Part shown: positions 1 through 9,016 of the stretch, piece by piece | Numbering within the stretch: the stretch's first letter is position 1 | Layout: the number at the start of each line of letters is the position of its first letter | NCBI RefSeq assembly: GCF_050958605.1 | Contig: NZ_JBJHDO010000015.1 | Location: forward strand, 1-64,000 | Origin: G016756615 sp050958605 | GTDB taxonomy: Bacteria; Pseudomonadota; Alphaproteobacteria; Rhizobiales; Rhizobiaceae | DNA: 64,000 nt | Direction of reading: 5' to 3' | Notes under the pieces: model-generated | Told to the model about the DNA's origin: nothing | The model's database searches: none | The model's input: only the letters and a program-made list of their open reading frames with translations | Made by a program: the position numbers and the translations under genes

Positions 1-165
1 CTGCGGGGAGAAGACCGCTGCCATCTCTGCTTTCGCCAATCGGCTGCTATTGGAGACTGGCGAAACCCGCTCAACTGCCCTCTCTCCCCGCTTGCGGACC
101 GCTTGCGGGGAGAGATGTCCGGCAGGACAGTGAGGGGCCGACGCGAACGGTCAATTACTGACGCC
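1..165. repeat. RIME-like intergenic palindromic repeat, copy A (cut by window edge)
   Basis: This stretch shares several blocks in the same order with 36188-36360: a GCGGGGAGAAG block, CTTTCGCCAA followed by GACTGGCGAAACCC, a CTCTCCCCGC/GCGGGGAGAGA inverted pair and GGACAGTGAGGGGCCG. The arrangement matches the mosaic palindromic elements (RIME) known between genes in Rhizobiales. The left end is missing because the window starts inside the element. No gene is visible before 185. The element lies just beyond the 3' end of the MATE gene and could fold in its transcript. Confidence 0.7.
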
Positions 166-184
166 GTCGGCATGAGCGCGCGAA

Positions 185-1648
185 TCATTCCTTTCGTGCC
201 ACGAAGGCACGCTGGCGCGGCACGCCGAGGCCGGTATCCGGCGGCTCGCCGGCAGCCGGCCTGTTCTCGATCATGCGCAAGCTGCGCCAGCCGCCGAAGC
301 GATAATAGGCCACGGACAACAGCAGCGACATGATGGAGCCCGCGGGGAAGCTCCACCACAGCGCCTCCATGCCGAAGGCGTCCTTGAAAGCGTAGGCAAA
401 GCCAGTCCGCACAAAAAGGACGGAGATCACCAGAATGATCAAAGGCGGCATGACCGCACCGGTGGCCCGGACGGTTGCGAAGAGCACGATGGTGACGCCG
501 AAGAGAATGAAGGACCATGACACGACATCGTTGATGTGAACGGCGATGTCGATCGCCGCACTGTCCTGGCTGAGGAACAGGCCGAGCACCGGCCTGTCGA
601 AGAGGTAGAGCAGAGCCACCAGTACGCCGGTCAGAATCAGATTGAAGAGGATACCGGCGAGGGCGATCCTGTCGATGCGGTCCCATCGTCCGGCGCCGAC
701 ATTCTGGGCTGCCATGGACGAGACCGCCGCGCCGATGGCGAGCGCCGGCATCTGGATGTAGGTCCAGAGCTGGGCGGCAATTCCGTAGGCGGCAGCGACC
801 TGCGATCCGTAGGCGTTGACGAAGCCCATCAGGACCAGCGCCGCCGCCGAGATGACGATCATCTGAAGGCCCATCGGCACGCCCTTGACGACGACGAGGC
901 GCAGAAGCTGCGGATCGGGCCGCAGCAGAGCGAGGTCGGCCCCCGCCAGCCGTAGCGGATGCCGGCGCGCATAAAGCAGAACCAGGATGGCGACCACGCT
1001 CACGATCTGGCCGATCAACGTCGCCATGGCGGAGCCGGCGATCCCGAAGGCCGGGACCGGCCCTGCTCCGAGGATGAGCAGCGGGTTCAAGGCGATGTCG
1101 AGAAGCACGGCGAGTGCCATGAAAAGGAAGGGCGTGCGCGAATCGCCGGCGCCGCGCAGCACGGTCATCACGAAGCTCAAGAGATTCATGGTGGGCACCG
1201 CCACGAAGATGATGCGCAGGTATGAGCGAGCGAGCGGCAGCGCGTCGGACGGTGTGCCGAGCAATTGCAGGATGGCGTCGGTCCAGATCCAGCCGCAGAC
1301 CGCCAGGATGGCCGATATGATGAAGAAGAACGTCGCGCTCGTGCCGACGATGCGCCTTGCCTCCGCGAGATCACGAGCGCCGACCGACTGGCCGACCAGG
1401 ATCGTCGCCGCCATGCCGATGCCGAAGACCGTTCCGAGCAGCAGGAACAGCACGAGATTGGCATTGGACGTCGCCGTGAGGGCCGCCTCGCCCAGGAAGC
1501 GCCCCACCCAGACTGCGTTGACCGAACCGTTGAGCGACTGAAGCACGTTGGAGCCGAGAACGGGAAGCGCAAAGACGAGCAGCGTCCTGGGAATCGGACC
1601 GCTGGTAAGGTCAGCGGCCTTCCTACGCGCGGGCTTTTCTTCGTCCAT
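185..1648 (-). CDS. MATE-family multidrug/metabolite exporter
   Basis: Predicted 487-residue, about 12-helix inner-membrane transporter of the MATE (NorM/DinF) family. These proteins expel organic cations or other compounds using a Na+ or H+ gradient. The N-terminal block has TSGPIPRTLLVFALPVL and the GRFLGEAALTATSNAN region typical of MATE helices 1-2, and there is an internal two-fold repeat with a second VKGVPMGLQ block near residue 265. I chose the start at MDEEKPARRK because the open frame extending upstream overlaps the ABC ATPase gene and adds no family sequence. It lies 119 bp downstream of the Liv-type transporter genes on the same strand, so it may be read from the same transcript. 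Its substrate is unknown; export of aromatic acids or their intermediates is only a contextual guess. Confidence 0.88.
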   Translation of the reverse strand: MDEEKPARRKAADLTSGPIPRTLLVFALPVLGSNVLQSLNGSVNAVWVGRFLGEAALTATSNANLVLFLLLGTVFGIGMAATILVGQSVGARDLAEARRIVGTSATFFFIISAILAVCGWIWTDAILQLLGTPSDALPLARSYLRIIFVAVPTMNLLSFVMTVLRGAGDSRTPFLFMALAVLLDIALNPLLILGAGPVPAFGIAGSAMATLIGQIVSVVAILVLLYARRHPLRLAGADLALLRPDPQLLRLVVVKGVPMGLQMIVISAAALVLMGFVNAYGSQVAAAYGIAAQLWTYIQMPALAIGAAVSSMAAQNVGAGRWDRIDRIALAGILFNLILTGVLVALLYLFDRPVLGLFLSQDSAAIDIAVHINDVVSWSFILFGVTIVLFATVRATGAVMPPLIILVISVLFVRTGFAYAFKDAFGMEALWWSFPAGSIMSLLLSVAYYRFGGWRSLRMIENRPAAGEPPDTGLGVPRQRAFVARKE

Positions 1649-1767
1649 GGCAAAAAACGCGGCGCGCTCCCAATCGGTCGGTGATGGTAATGGTACCGAA
1701 GGCCCGACGGATATGCATCCCTGCGCACGGCCATAGGCCCTGCGGCTGGAAACCACCATGCCAGCCG

Positions 1768-2493
1768 TCAGGATGCCGCCATGTCCCCTAGCTTCAGGCC
1801 GAGATAACGATCGAGCATGTCGCGGTCGTGCAGAAGCGCGTCCGAGCTGGCGCGATGGGCTATCCTGCCGCGCTCCAGGATCACGGCCTCGCCCGTCAGC
1901 CGCAAGGCCACTTCCGCGTGCTGCTCGACCAGGATGAGCGCGATCCCTTCCTCGGCCGACATCAGGCGGATAGCCGCGGTGAGTTCCTCGACGATGATCG
2001 GGGCCAAGCCCTCCAGCGGCTCGTCGAGGAGCAGGACGGCGGGATTGGTCGTCAATGTGCGCGCAATCGTGAGCATCTGCTGCTCGCCGCCCGACAGGTG
2101 ATTGCCCATATTTGCGCGTCGTTCCTTGAGCCGGGGAAACAGGCGGTAGATTGCCTGGAGATCCCAGCGGCCGGGCCGTGCGGCGACAGTGAGGTTTTCC
2201 TCCACGGTGAGCGACGGGAAGATATCGCGCTCCTGTGGCACCCAACCCAGCCCGAGGCGCGCGCGTCGGTGCGGCGCCTCGTGCGAGACATCCCGGCCAT
2301 CGAAGCGGATCGTCCCGCGCCGAAGGCCGACAAAACCCATTGCCGTCAGGAGCAATGTCGTTTTACCCATGCCGTTGCGCCCGAGCAGAGCCAGGCTGCC
2401 GTTGGCGGGGAGCGTCAGCGACACGCCGTCGAGCACGACGGCGTCGCCGTAACCCGACCGCACGTCACGGAATTCCAGCAGCGGTTCAGACAT
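1768..2493 (-). CDS. LivF-type ABC transporter ATP-binding protein
   Basis: Cytoplasmic ATPase of a branched-chain amino acid-type (HAAT) importer, 241 residues. It has Walker A (GRNGMGKTT), the LivF-type signature LSGGEQQML, Walker B (LLLDEPLEG) and the H-loop EQHAEVAL. The start at MSEPLLEF gives the usual LivF length (about 235); the longer open frame upstream only overlaps the LivG gene. It overlaps livG by 8 nt, which suggests translational coupling. HAAT systems in soil alphaproteobacteria import aromatic acids and amides as well as amino acids. The adjacent O-demethylase and ring-cleavage operon makes an aromatic acid the favoured substrate, by inference. Confidence 0.9.
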   Translation of the reverse strand: MSEPLLEFRDVRSGYGDAVVLDGVSLTLPANGSLALLGRNGMGKTTLLLTAMGFVGLRRGTIRFDGRDVSHEAPHRRARLGLGWVPQERDIFPSLTVEENLTVAARPGRWDLQAIYRLFPRLKERRANMGNHLSGGEQQMLTIARTLTTNPAVLLLDEPLEGLAPIIVEELTAAIRLMSAEEGIALILVEQHAEVALRLTGEAVILERGRIAHRASSDALLHDRDMLDRYLGLKLGDMAAS

Positions 2494-3244
2494 GGGACTG
2501 GCCAAGATAGACCTCGCGCACGCGCGGATCGCTTCGGACGACCGCCGGCTCGGCCTCGAGCAGCACGCCGCCTGCGACAAGCACGATGATACGCGAAGCG
2601 AAGCTGAAGACGATATCCATGTCGTGCTCGATAAAAAGGACTGAAATGTCCTCGGGAAGTGCCGCGATGACGCTGAACAGTGCCGCGCTCTCCTCCTTGG
2701 GTACTCCGGCTGCGGGTTCGTCCAGCAGCAGCACCTTGGGCCGCGTCGCAAGCGCCAGCGCGATCTCCAGCAGCCTTTGTTGCCCGTAAGGCAAGGTGCG
2801 TGTCGACCGTGTGGCGACGTCGCCCAGACGCAATTGGCGCAGGATCGCGAAGGCCTCGTCAAGCACCGGCCCATGCGCGGCGAGGCTCCGCCAGAACTGT
2901 CCGGCCACGCGATCGCGCTCGCAGATCGCCAGGCCGACAGCCTCGATGGGGGTGAGATCGGGAAACAGCGTGTTGATCTGGAAGGTGCGCGTCAGCCCCT
3001 CCCGGACCCTTGTCGCGGGTGGTGCCGCCGTCACGTCCCTGCCGTCGAGCACGATCCGTCCCGAATCCGGCCGCAACCGCCCGGTGATCAGGTTGATCAG
3101 GGTCGTCTTCCCGGCTCCGTTGGGGCCGATCAGCGCATAACGCGCGCCGCGTGGCAATTCGAGCGAGACGTTGCGGGCCACGTGAAGCGAGCCGAAACTC
3201 TTCTGGAGCGCCTCCGTCCGCAGCACGATCTCCTGTCCTTCCAT
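2486..3244 (-). CDS. LivG-type ABC transporter ATP-binding protein
   Basis: Second ATPase subunit of the HAAT importer, 252 residues. Visible motifs are Walker A (GPNGAGKTT), a Q-loop region TRTFQINTLF, an altered signature (LPYGQQRLLE, which is normal for LivG), Walker B (LLLDEPAAG) and an H-loop (IEHDMDIVF). The TRTFQ/GLxRTFQ-like stretch after the Walker A domain separates LivG from LivF. The ATG overlaps the TGA of the upstream permease gene by one base. With LivF it would form the heterodimer driving transport through the LivH/LivM pair. Confidence 0.9.
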   Translation of the reverse strand: MEGQEIVLRTEALQKSFGSLHVARNVSLELPRGARYALIGPNGAGKTTLINLITGRLRPDSGRIVLDGRDVTAAPPATRVREGLTRTFQINTLFPDLTPIEAVGLAICERDRVAGQFWRSLAAHGPVLDEAFAILRQLRLGDVATRSTRTLPYGQQRLLEIALALATRPKVLLLDEPAAGVPKEESAALFSVIAALPEDISVLFIEHDMDIVFSFASRIIVLVAGGVLLEAEPAVVRSDPRVREVYLGQSHV

Positions 3245-4230
3245 CAGTCGCGCCGTCCGACCAGGCGGGCAAGTCCGCCCAGGATGCCCTTCGGCATGAA
3301 CAGGACGACGAGCATCAAAAGAATGCCGATCCAGAAATACCAGTATTGCGGATTCATGCCGGAAAGCTGATCGCGCGCTACAAGAAAAATGATTGCGCCG
3401 ACAATGCCTCCGTAAAGCCGCCCGGTTCCGCCGAGGATGAGCATGACCACCACATCGGCTGACCGCTGGAAGCTCAGCGTGTCGAGGGAAACCGTCTCGG
3501 TGGTCTGTGTCAGCAGAGCACCGGCCACGCCGGCCATCGCCGCGGAGATCGTGTAGATCTTCTGCAGATGGCCGCGATAGTCGGAACCGATCGCCGGCAT
3601 GCGCTTGACATTCTCGCGGATGCCGCGCAGCGACAGGCCGAAGGCCGAGTTGACGATCCGTCTCGCGACGACAACGCCGAGGAACAGGACCGCCAGCGCG
3701 TAACCATAGGCGGTGTAACCCCACAGGTCGAACTCGAAGATACCGAAGATCGGCCAGATATCGACGCCCTGAAGGCCGTCCGTGCCGCCCGTCAGCCAGC
3801 TCATGGCGTTAGCGAGTTCGTAGGTGAGGAAGCCCAGCCCCAGCGTAATCATCAGGAGCGCGAGGTGCTGGACGCGCACGATCATGAAGCTGGTGATATA
3901 TCCGATCAGTCCGGCGAAGGCCCCGGCCAGAAGAAGGCCGGTCAACGGTTCGCCCCAGCCGGCCTTGCTGATCAGCCCGGCCCAATAGGCGCCGAGACCG
4001 AAGAACATGGCATGGCCAAGGGTGATGATGCCGGCATAACCGAGAACCAGGTCGACCGACAGGGCGAAGAGCGCGGCGATCGCAATCTGGCTGGCGAGCG
4101 TCAGGTAGGTCGGCAGGAAAAAGAAAGGCAAAAGGGCAGCGAGCCAGAAGGCGATCTCGAAGACGGACCAGCGGCTTTTCCTCGTCAGCCAGGCATGCGG
4201 ATCAAGGGCGCTGTCGGTCGTGTCGGACAT
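3244..4230 (-). CDS. LivM-type ABC transporter permease
   Basis: Polytopic permease of 328 residues with about 8-10 hydrophobic segments. It carries the LivM/LivH signature around LGYAGIITLGHAMFFGLGAY and the cytoplasmic loop RGIRENVKRMPAIGSDY, where the family docks its ATPases. A GTG at 4236 could also start translation by overlapping the livH stop, but the ATG at 4230 is preferred because AGAGG sits five bases upstream of it. It forms the membrane channel together with the LivH-type protein encoded immediately upstream. Confidence 0.9.
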   Translation of the reverse strand: MSDTTDSALDPHAWLTRKSRWSVFEIAFWLAALLPFFFLPTYLTLASQIAIAALFALSVDLVLGYAGIITLGHAMFFGLGAYWAGLISKAGWGEPLTGLLLAGAFAGLIGYITSFMIVRVQHLALLMITLGLGFLTYELANAMSWLTGGTDGLQGVDIWPIFGIFEFDLWGYTAYGYALAVLFLGVVVARRIVNSAFGLSLRGIRENVKRMPAIGSDYRGHLQKIYTISAAMAGVAGALLTQTTETVSLDTLSFQRSADVVVMLILGGTGRLYGGIVGAIIFLVARDQLSGMNPQYWYFWIGILLMLVVLFMPKGILGGLARLVGRRD

Positions 4231-4232
4231 GG

Positions 4233-5096
4233 TCACCTCTTGCCGAAAAGGCCGAGAGGCCGCACGAAAAGGATGGCGACCAGCAGCAGGTAGATAAGGA
4301 AGGAACCGATCTCGGGTACGAAATATTTGCCGGCAACATCGCAGATGCCGAGCAGTGCGGCGCCGAAGAAAGAGCCGGCAATCGATCCGAGGCCGCCGAC
4401 CGAGACGATGATCAGGACGTAGACGAGATAGTGGAAACCGAAGGACGGATCGAGGCCGACGATTTCGATCGCCAGCGCGCCACCCAGTCCTGCCAGGCCG
4501 CTGCCGAGCGCGAAGGTGATGGCGAAAATCCGCTCGACGTCGAGCCCGAGACCTTGCGCGGCGCGCTGGTTGTCGACCGAGGCGCGGATCTGCGCCCCGA
4601 AACGCGTGCGCTCCAGCCCGAAGAAGAGCAGTGCGGTGACGACGAGCGCGATCACGATCAGGAAGAGCCGGTACGCGCCGAAACGCATGCCGGCGAACTC
4701 CACCGAGCCTCTGAGATAGGAGGGAAGCTGGATCGGCTGCTGGGACGTGCCGAAGAAATAGGCCGCCCCTGCCGCGGCAACGAAAACGAGACCGATGGTG
4801 AACAGCACCTGGTTGAGCTCGCCGGCGCGATAGAGCCGGCGAAAGAGGGTGCGCTCGAAGACGATGCTGACGGCGGCCGCCCCGAGGAAGGCGGCCGGAA
4901 GCGCCAAGAGGAAAGGCAGGCCGAGATGACGCATGACCGTGACGGCGATGTAGCCGCCCAGCATGCCGAAGGCGCCATGCGCGAGATTGATGAAGTTCAT
5001 CAGGCCAAGCGTGACCGACAAGCCCACCGCCAGGACGAACAGGAGCATCCCGAAGGCAAACCCGTCGAACACGACGATGGCGAGTTGAGCGGCCAT
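4233..5096 (-). CDS. LivH-type ABC transporter permease
   Basis: A 287-residue polytopic permease with the typical LivH N-terminus (VGLSVTLGLMNFINLAHGAF) and the EAA-like loop RTRFGAQIRASVDNQRAA that contacts the ATP-binding subunits. The length matches LivH proteins (about 290). The gene starts 28 bp after the periplasmic binding protein gene. The order binding protein-LivH-LivM-LivG-LivF is the canonical HAAT operon. Substrate specificity cannot be read from a permease. Confidence 0.9.
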   Translation of the reverse strand: MAAQLAIVVFDGFAFGMLLFVLAVGLSVTLGLMNFINLAHGAFGMLGGYIAVTVMRHLGLPFLLALPAAFLGAAAVSIVFERTLFRRLYRAGELNQVLFTIGLVFVAAAGAAYFFGTSQQPIQLPSYLRGSVEFAGMRFGAYRLFLIVIALVVTALLFFGLERTRFGAQIRASVDNQRAAQGLGLDVERIFAITFALGSGLAGLGGALAIEIVGLDPSFGFHYLVYVLIIVSVGGLGSIAGSFFGAALLGICDVAGKYFVPEIGSFLIYLLLVAILFVRPLGLFGKR

Positions 5097-5124
5097 GTAA
5101 GCTTACGCTATGCGGCCGGCGTCG

Positions 5125-6303
5125 TTATTTGGCCGCCCCGTGCAACGGGTCCTTCACGTCCTTTATTTCCTCGACGATCACGTTCTGCAGCTTGTCGCCG
5201 ACCTTCTGCACCTCGCGGATATAGATGGTCTGCACGACATCGCGCGTCTCCGGATCGATCGACATCGGCCCACGCGGGCTCGTCCACGACATGCCCTTGG
5301 CGGCTTCGACCAGCGCTTCGCCCTCGGTATCGCCATTGGTCTTCTTCAGCGCTTCGTAGATGAGATGCATGCCGTCATAACCGCCGATCGAGAAGAGATC
5401 GGGGCTGCGGCCCTTGTTGGCGTCGCGATAGGCCTTCACATATTCGTTGTTCAGCGGATCGTCGCGCTCGAGCGTGTAGTGGAATCCGGTGATGATGCCG
5501 TTGGCCGTCTCGCCCATGCTCTCCAGCGCCTCGGGATGGGTGAGCTCGCCCTGACCGAGGACCTTCGTGTTCGGCGGCGTCAGGCCACGCTCAGAGAGCG
5601 CCTTGCCGATCGCCGCCGGTTGAGCCCCGCCGGGAACAAAGATGTAGACGGCTTCCGGATTGGCGTCCTTCACCCGCTGGACGAAGGCCGAGAAGTCCGG
5701 ATTGGCGACCGGCGTCCGGTCCGAGCCGACGATCTTGCCGCCCGCCGCGGTGAAGGCGGTCTCGAAAGCCTTGGCAGCATCGTGGCCCGGCCCGTAGTCC
5801 GCGACCAGCGTATAGGCCTGCTTGATTCCGTGCTCGGCAGCCCATTTGCCGAGCGCATCATTGACTTGCGGCGTCGTCACCGAGGTGCGCACGATGTAGG
5901 GCGATTTCTCCGTGACCACCGATGTGGCGGCATTCATCACGACCATCAGCTTTTTGGCTTCGGTCGCCACATCGGCTGCACCCAGGGCCTCGGGCGTCAG
6001 GGCGAAGCCGGCCAGGATATCGACATTGTCCCGCACGACGAGTTCCTGGGCGAGCCGCTTGGCGACATCGGGGGCGGGACCTCCGGTATCCTTACGCACA
6101 ATCTCGATCTTCTTACCGGCGACCTCGTCGCCATGCTGCTGCATATAAAGCTTGATGCCCGCGTCGAGCTGGGCCCCCGCATCGGCGAACGGCCCGGAAT
6201 AAGGCAGGATGACGCCGATCTTCACGGTTTCCTGCGCGAACGCTCCAGTCGACCACGCCAGGCCGAGACCGAACGCCGCTATGGCTGCTTTCCTTACCAA
6301 CAT
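5125..6303 (-). CDS. Periplasmic substrate-binding protein of the Liv/HAAT importer
   Basis: A 392-residue receptor of the Peripla_BP_6 family with a clear Sec signal peptide (MLVRKAAIAAFGLGLAW, cleavage near AFA-QE). The mature protein opens with VKIGVILPYSGPFADAG, the family hallmark, and contains the two-lobed fold pattern including GPGHDAAKAF and GYDGMHLIYEAL. The start at 6303 is backed by a strong GGGAGGA site about 7 nt upstream; the frame extending to 6480 lacks one and would bury the signal peptide. It heads the minus-strand transport operon. Relatives bind amino acids, amides, benzoate derivatives or hydroxycinnamates, and the neighbouring operon points to an O-methylated hydroxybenzoate. 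Confidence 0.9.
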   Translation of the reverse strand: MLVRKAAIAAFGLGLAWSTGAFAQETVKIGVILPYSGPFADAGAQLDAGIKLYMQQHGDEVAGKKIEIVRKDTGGPAPDVAKRLAQELVVRDNVDILAGFALTPEALGAADVATEAKKLMVVMNAATSVVTEKSPYIVRTSVTTPQVNDALGKWAAEHGIKQAYTLVADYGPGHDAAKAFETAFTAAGGKIVGSDRTPVANPDFSAFVQRVKDANPEAVYIFVPGGAQPAAIGKALSERGLTPPNTKVLGQGELTHPEALESMGETANGIITGFHYTLERDDPLNNEYVKAYRDANKGRSPDLFSIGGYDGMHLIYEALKKTNGDTEGEALVEAAKGMSWTSPRGPMSIDPETRDVVQTIYIREVQKVGDKLQNVIVEEIKDVKDPLHGAAK

Positions 6304-6367
6304 CCAACGATCCTCCCTTTGCCCTTTTCGGCTTGAGCCCTCTCTCCCAAGGCTCTCTTTGCAGATC

Positions 6368-6379
6368 GATTGTATACAG
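6368..6379. promoter_or_regulatory. Operator-like site 1 for FCD-type GntR regulator
   Basis: GATTGTATACAG, centred on the palindrome TTGTATACA. FadR/VanR-type (FCD) GntR proteins bind short palindromes of the form TNGTNNNACNA. This copy is 65 bp upstream of the binding protein start, well placed to repress that transcript. The identical 12-mer recurs at 6655. Confidence 0.6.
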
Positions 6380-6425
6380 GTGTTGAAGCGGTCGCCAAGA
6401 GGCCCCCGAGGAGGATTCGGCGTAA

Positions 6426-6440
6426 TGCTGTATACCGCAG
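6426..6440. promoter_or_regulatory. Operator-like site 2 (weaker) for FCD-type GntR regulator
   Basis: TGCTGTATACCGCAG contains the same GTATAC core (6430-6435) flanked by a partial dyad. It matches the other two sites only at the core, so it may be a low-affinity or chance site. Confidence 0.4.
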
Positions 6441-6654
6441 CCCCCCGATCGGCCGGCACATTGCCGAGCGGAAGGTACAATCTGCTTGAGCGTAACCGGC
6501 ACTTTCCGGCGCAGAGGATTTGCCGGCTACGCCTACTTTCAACGGCATAGCAATGACGGCGGCGCGCGTGACCGTCCCATGGCTGGCGGACCGAACAGGC
6601 AGAAGTCCCGGCACCTTTTGTCCCTCCCTTGACACCGCCCTAAAAGCTCTATCA

Positions 6655-6666
6655 GATTGTATACAG
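6655..6666. promoter_or_regulatory. Operator-like site 3 for FCD-type GntR regulator
   Basis: Exact second copy of GATTGTATACAG. It lies 53 bp upstream of the regulator's GTG start, where bound protein would block its own promoter. An exact 12-base repeat flanking a divergent promoter is good evidence for autoregulation plus control of the transporter, though binding is inferred. Confidence 0.6.
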
Positions 6667-6718
6667 CCTGCACACAGGATAGCTTGCTCTCCGCAGGCCA
6701 AGGGGAGATCGATCCGGC

Positions 6719-7492
6719 GTGGAAAAGCTGGCCCAAATAATGGCGTTCACGACCGACACCGAGACGGACAAAAGCCAGTCGCAGACCGTCAGGGCGCTGC
6801 TCGCCATACGCGAACTCATCCTCGAGGGCCTGCTGGCGCCGGGCAAACGCATTTCGGAATTGTCGGTGGCCGAGCGCACGGGCATATCGCGCACGCCGAT
6901 CCGCGCTGCGCTGCAGCGCCTCGAAACGGAAGGTCTTGTCGAGACGATCCCGTCGGGCGGCTTCGCGGTCAAATCCTTTTCACAGCAGGACGTTTTCGAC
7001 GCGATCGAGATAAGAGGGGCGCTGGAAGGGCTTGCTGCCCGCCTCGCCGCCGAGCGCGGCTCGGCGGCGAGGCTCGGCCCCCTCCAGGCCTGCCTCGAGG
7101 AGCTCGACGTGGTGGTGGAGCAAGCGACCACCGAAGAGGGCTTCTCGGCCTATGTCGCGGCCAATGCCCGCTTCCACGCGCTGATCCTCGACCTCGCCGA
7201 AAGCCCGACACTGAAAAGGCAGATGGAAAAGGCAGTCGCCCTGCCTTTCGCCTCGCCCAGCGGCTTCGTCATGGCCCAGGCGGTCCTGCCGGAATCGCAC
7301 AGGATCCTGCTGGTCGCCCAGGATCAGCATCGCTGCGTCGTGGAAGCGATCGCCAATCGCGAGGGCGCGCGCGCCCAGTCCATCATGCAGGAACACGCCC
7401 GGCTCGCCGGCCGCAACCTGCGCGTCGCCCTCCGTCACGAGAAGGCGCTCGAGCGCGTGCCGGGCGGCACGCTCATACGCACGGTCAAATGA
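6719..7492 (+). CDS. GntR-family transcriptional regulator (FCD/FadR subfamily)
   Basis: A 257-residue regulator. The N-terminal winged helix-turn-helix (about 25-85) has the GntR pattern ILEGLLAPGKRISELSVAE followed by RTGISRTPIRAALQRLETEGLV. The C-terminal helical FCD effector domain (about 95-240) contains EIRGALEGLAARLAAE and a histidine-bearing NARFHALILDLA segment; the family uses such histidines to hold a metal and an acid ligand. The GTG start at 6719 is chosen for the AGGGGAG site 11 nt upstream; an ATG at 6740 is possible. It sits directly before the O-demethylase operon and is probably its repressor, with an aromatic acid or ring-cleavage product as inducer (inference). Confidence 0.85.
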   Translation: MEKLAQIMAFTTDTETDKSQSQTVRALLAIRELILEGLLAPGKRISELSVAERTGISRTPIRAALQRLETEGLVETIPSGGFAVKSFSQQDVFDAIEIRGALEGLAARLAAERGSAARLGPLQACLEELDVVVEQATTEEGFSAYVAANARFHALILDLAESPTLKRQMEKAVALPFASPSGFVMAQAVLPESHRILLVAQDQHRCVVEAIANREGARAQSIMQEHARLAGRNLRVALRHEKALERVPGGTLIRTVK

Positions 7493-7609
7493 TTCTCTTC
7501 GCCATGCGCTCGGAGGATGCCTGTTTCGAAAGGTCCGCAGACCCGCGGAAATGATACGCGCCCGCACGGCGGGCCAACACATCGAGCCAACATCAGGGAG
7601 GAAACGGCG

Positions 7610-9016
7610 ATGGCTGGTAAAAATCTCGAACAGCTCCTCAGGGAGAGCGACAACACGGTAGACATGCTGCGCAATTCGCAGATCGGCGCCTATGTCTATC
7701 CCGTCGTGCCCAACGAGTTCACCAACTGGCGCGACGAACAGCAAGCCTGGCGCGAGACATGCGTGCTCTTCGACCAGTCCCACCACATGGCCGAACTGAT
7801 GATCGAGGGCCCCGACGCCTTCAAGATGCTCTCGCATCTGGCCATCAACAGCTTCGGTAATTTCACCGTCAACAAGGCCAAGCAGTTCGTCCCATGCAGC
7901 CATGACGGCCATGTCATCGGCGATGTGATCCTCTTCTATCTCGCCGAGAAGCAGTTCCTCATCGTGGGCCGCGTTCCCACCATCAACTGGGTGCAGTTTC
8001 ATGGCGAGACCGGCGGCTACGACGTCAGGCTCGAACGCGACGACCGCTCCCCGTCCCGGCCGGGCGGCAAGCCGGTGATACGCAAGCGCTACCGCTATCA
8101 GATTCAGGGGCCGAACGCGCCGAAGCTGCTGGAGAAGCTGAATGGCGGGCCGCTGCCCGACGTCAAGTTCTTCAACATGGATGCCATCAACATCGGCGGA
8201 CGCCGGGTTCGCGCGCTTCGCCACGGCATGTCGGGCGTGCCGGGCCTCGAGGTCTGGGGACCGTACGAAGAAGGCGAAGCGATCCGCGACATCATCCACG
8301 AGGCCGGAAAGGAATTCGGCCTGAGGCTTGTCGGCGCCCGCGCCTACGCGACCAATACGCTGGAATCCGGCTGGATCCCTTCGCCGCTGCCGGGCGTCTA
8401 CACGGGCGAGAAGATGAAATCGTATCGGGAGTGGCTGCCGGCCGACGGTTACGAAGGCGGCGGTTCGATCGGCGGCAGCTTCAATTCCAAGAACATCGAA
8501 GACTATTACATGACGCCCTACGAGCTCGGCTACGGGCCGTTCGTGAAGTTCGACCACGACTTCATCGGCCGCGAGGCTCTGGAGAAGATCGCCGGCAAGC
8601 CGCACCGCAAGAAGGTAACCTTCGCCTGGAATGCCGACGACGTCGCCAGGGTGTTCCGCTCCTTCTTCGAGCCGGGCATCGAGAACTATAAATATATCGA
8701 CGTGCCCAACGCCAACTACGCCTCGTCCAACTACGACATGGTCACGAGAAATGGACAGACCGTCGGCCTCTCCATGTTCACGGGCTACAGCTTCAACGAA
8801 CGCTCCTATCTGTCGCTGGGCGTCGTCGATCCCGACATTCAGGTCGGCGACGTGCTGACCCTGGTGTGGGGCGAGGAGAATGGCGGCACGCGCAAGACCA
8901 CGGTCGAGCGGCACAAACAGACCGAAATCCGCGTCAAGGTCTCGCCAGTACCTTATTCACGCGATGCTCGCGAAAATTACGCGGAGGGCTGGCGGACGAG
9001 GCAGCCAGCGGAGTGA
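7610..9016 (+). CDS. LigM-type tetrahydrofolate-dependent aromatic O-demethylase (GcvT family)
   Basis: A 468-residue protein of the aminomethyltransferase (GcvT) superfamily. Its length and N-terminal pattern (VVPNEFTNWRDEQQAW, FDQSHHMAELMIEG) match the vanillate/3-O-methylgallate and syringate demethylases LigM/DesA rather than glycine-cleavage GcvT (about 370). These cytoplasmic enzymes move the methyl group of an aryl methyl ether to tetrahydrofolate. The GcvT-fold C-terminal barrel is visible near GREALEKIAG and SYLSLGVVDPDIQVGD. A GGGAGGAAA site precedes the ATG at 7610. The downstream gallate-type catabolic genes suggest 3-O-methylgallate or vanillate as substrate. DMSP demethylase DmdA is in the same superfamily, but the context argues against it. 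Confidence 0.8.
   Translation: MAGKNLEQLLRESDNTVDMLRNSQIGAYVYPVVPNEFTNWRDEQQAWRETCVLFDQSHHMAELMIEGPDAFKMLSHLAINSFGNFTVNKAKQFVPCSHDGHVIGDVILFYLAEKQFLIVGRVPTINWVQFHGETGGYDVRLERDDRSPSRPGGKPVIRKRYRYQIQGPNAPKLLEKLNGGPLPDVKFFNMDAINIGGRRVRALRHGMSGVPGLEVWGPYEEGEAIRDIIHEAGKEFGLRLVGARAYATNTLESGWIPSPLPGVYTGEKMKSYREWLPADGYEGGGSIGGSFNSKNIEDYYMTPYELGYGPFVKFDHDFIGREALEKIAGKPHRKKVTFAWNADDVARVFRSFFEPGIENYKYIDVPNANYASSNYDMVTRNGQTVGLSMFTGYSFNERSYLSLGVVDPDIQVGDVLTLVWGEENGGTRKTTVERHKQTEIRVKVSPVPYSRDARENYAEGWRTRQPAE

Larger units (their letters stand above)
6304..6718. promoter_or_regulatory. Divergent control region between the Liv importer and the GntR/O-demethylase operon
   Basis: This 415-bp gap holds no convincing gene. 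It contains the start regions of the two diverging transcription units and three GTATAC-centred sites, two of which share the identical 12-mer GATTGTATACAG. The arrangement suggests that one regulator, most likely the GntR protein encoded at 6719, controls both directions. I could not place confident -35/-10 boxes by eye. Confidence 0.6.

Noticed and set aside
6980..8914. Long minus-strand open frame (644 codons) opposite the GntR and demethylase genes
   Set aside because: It is the antisense shadow of strongly coding plus-strand genes; its translation shows no family motifs and no ribosome site fits.
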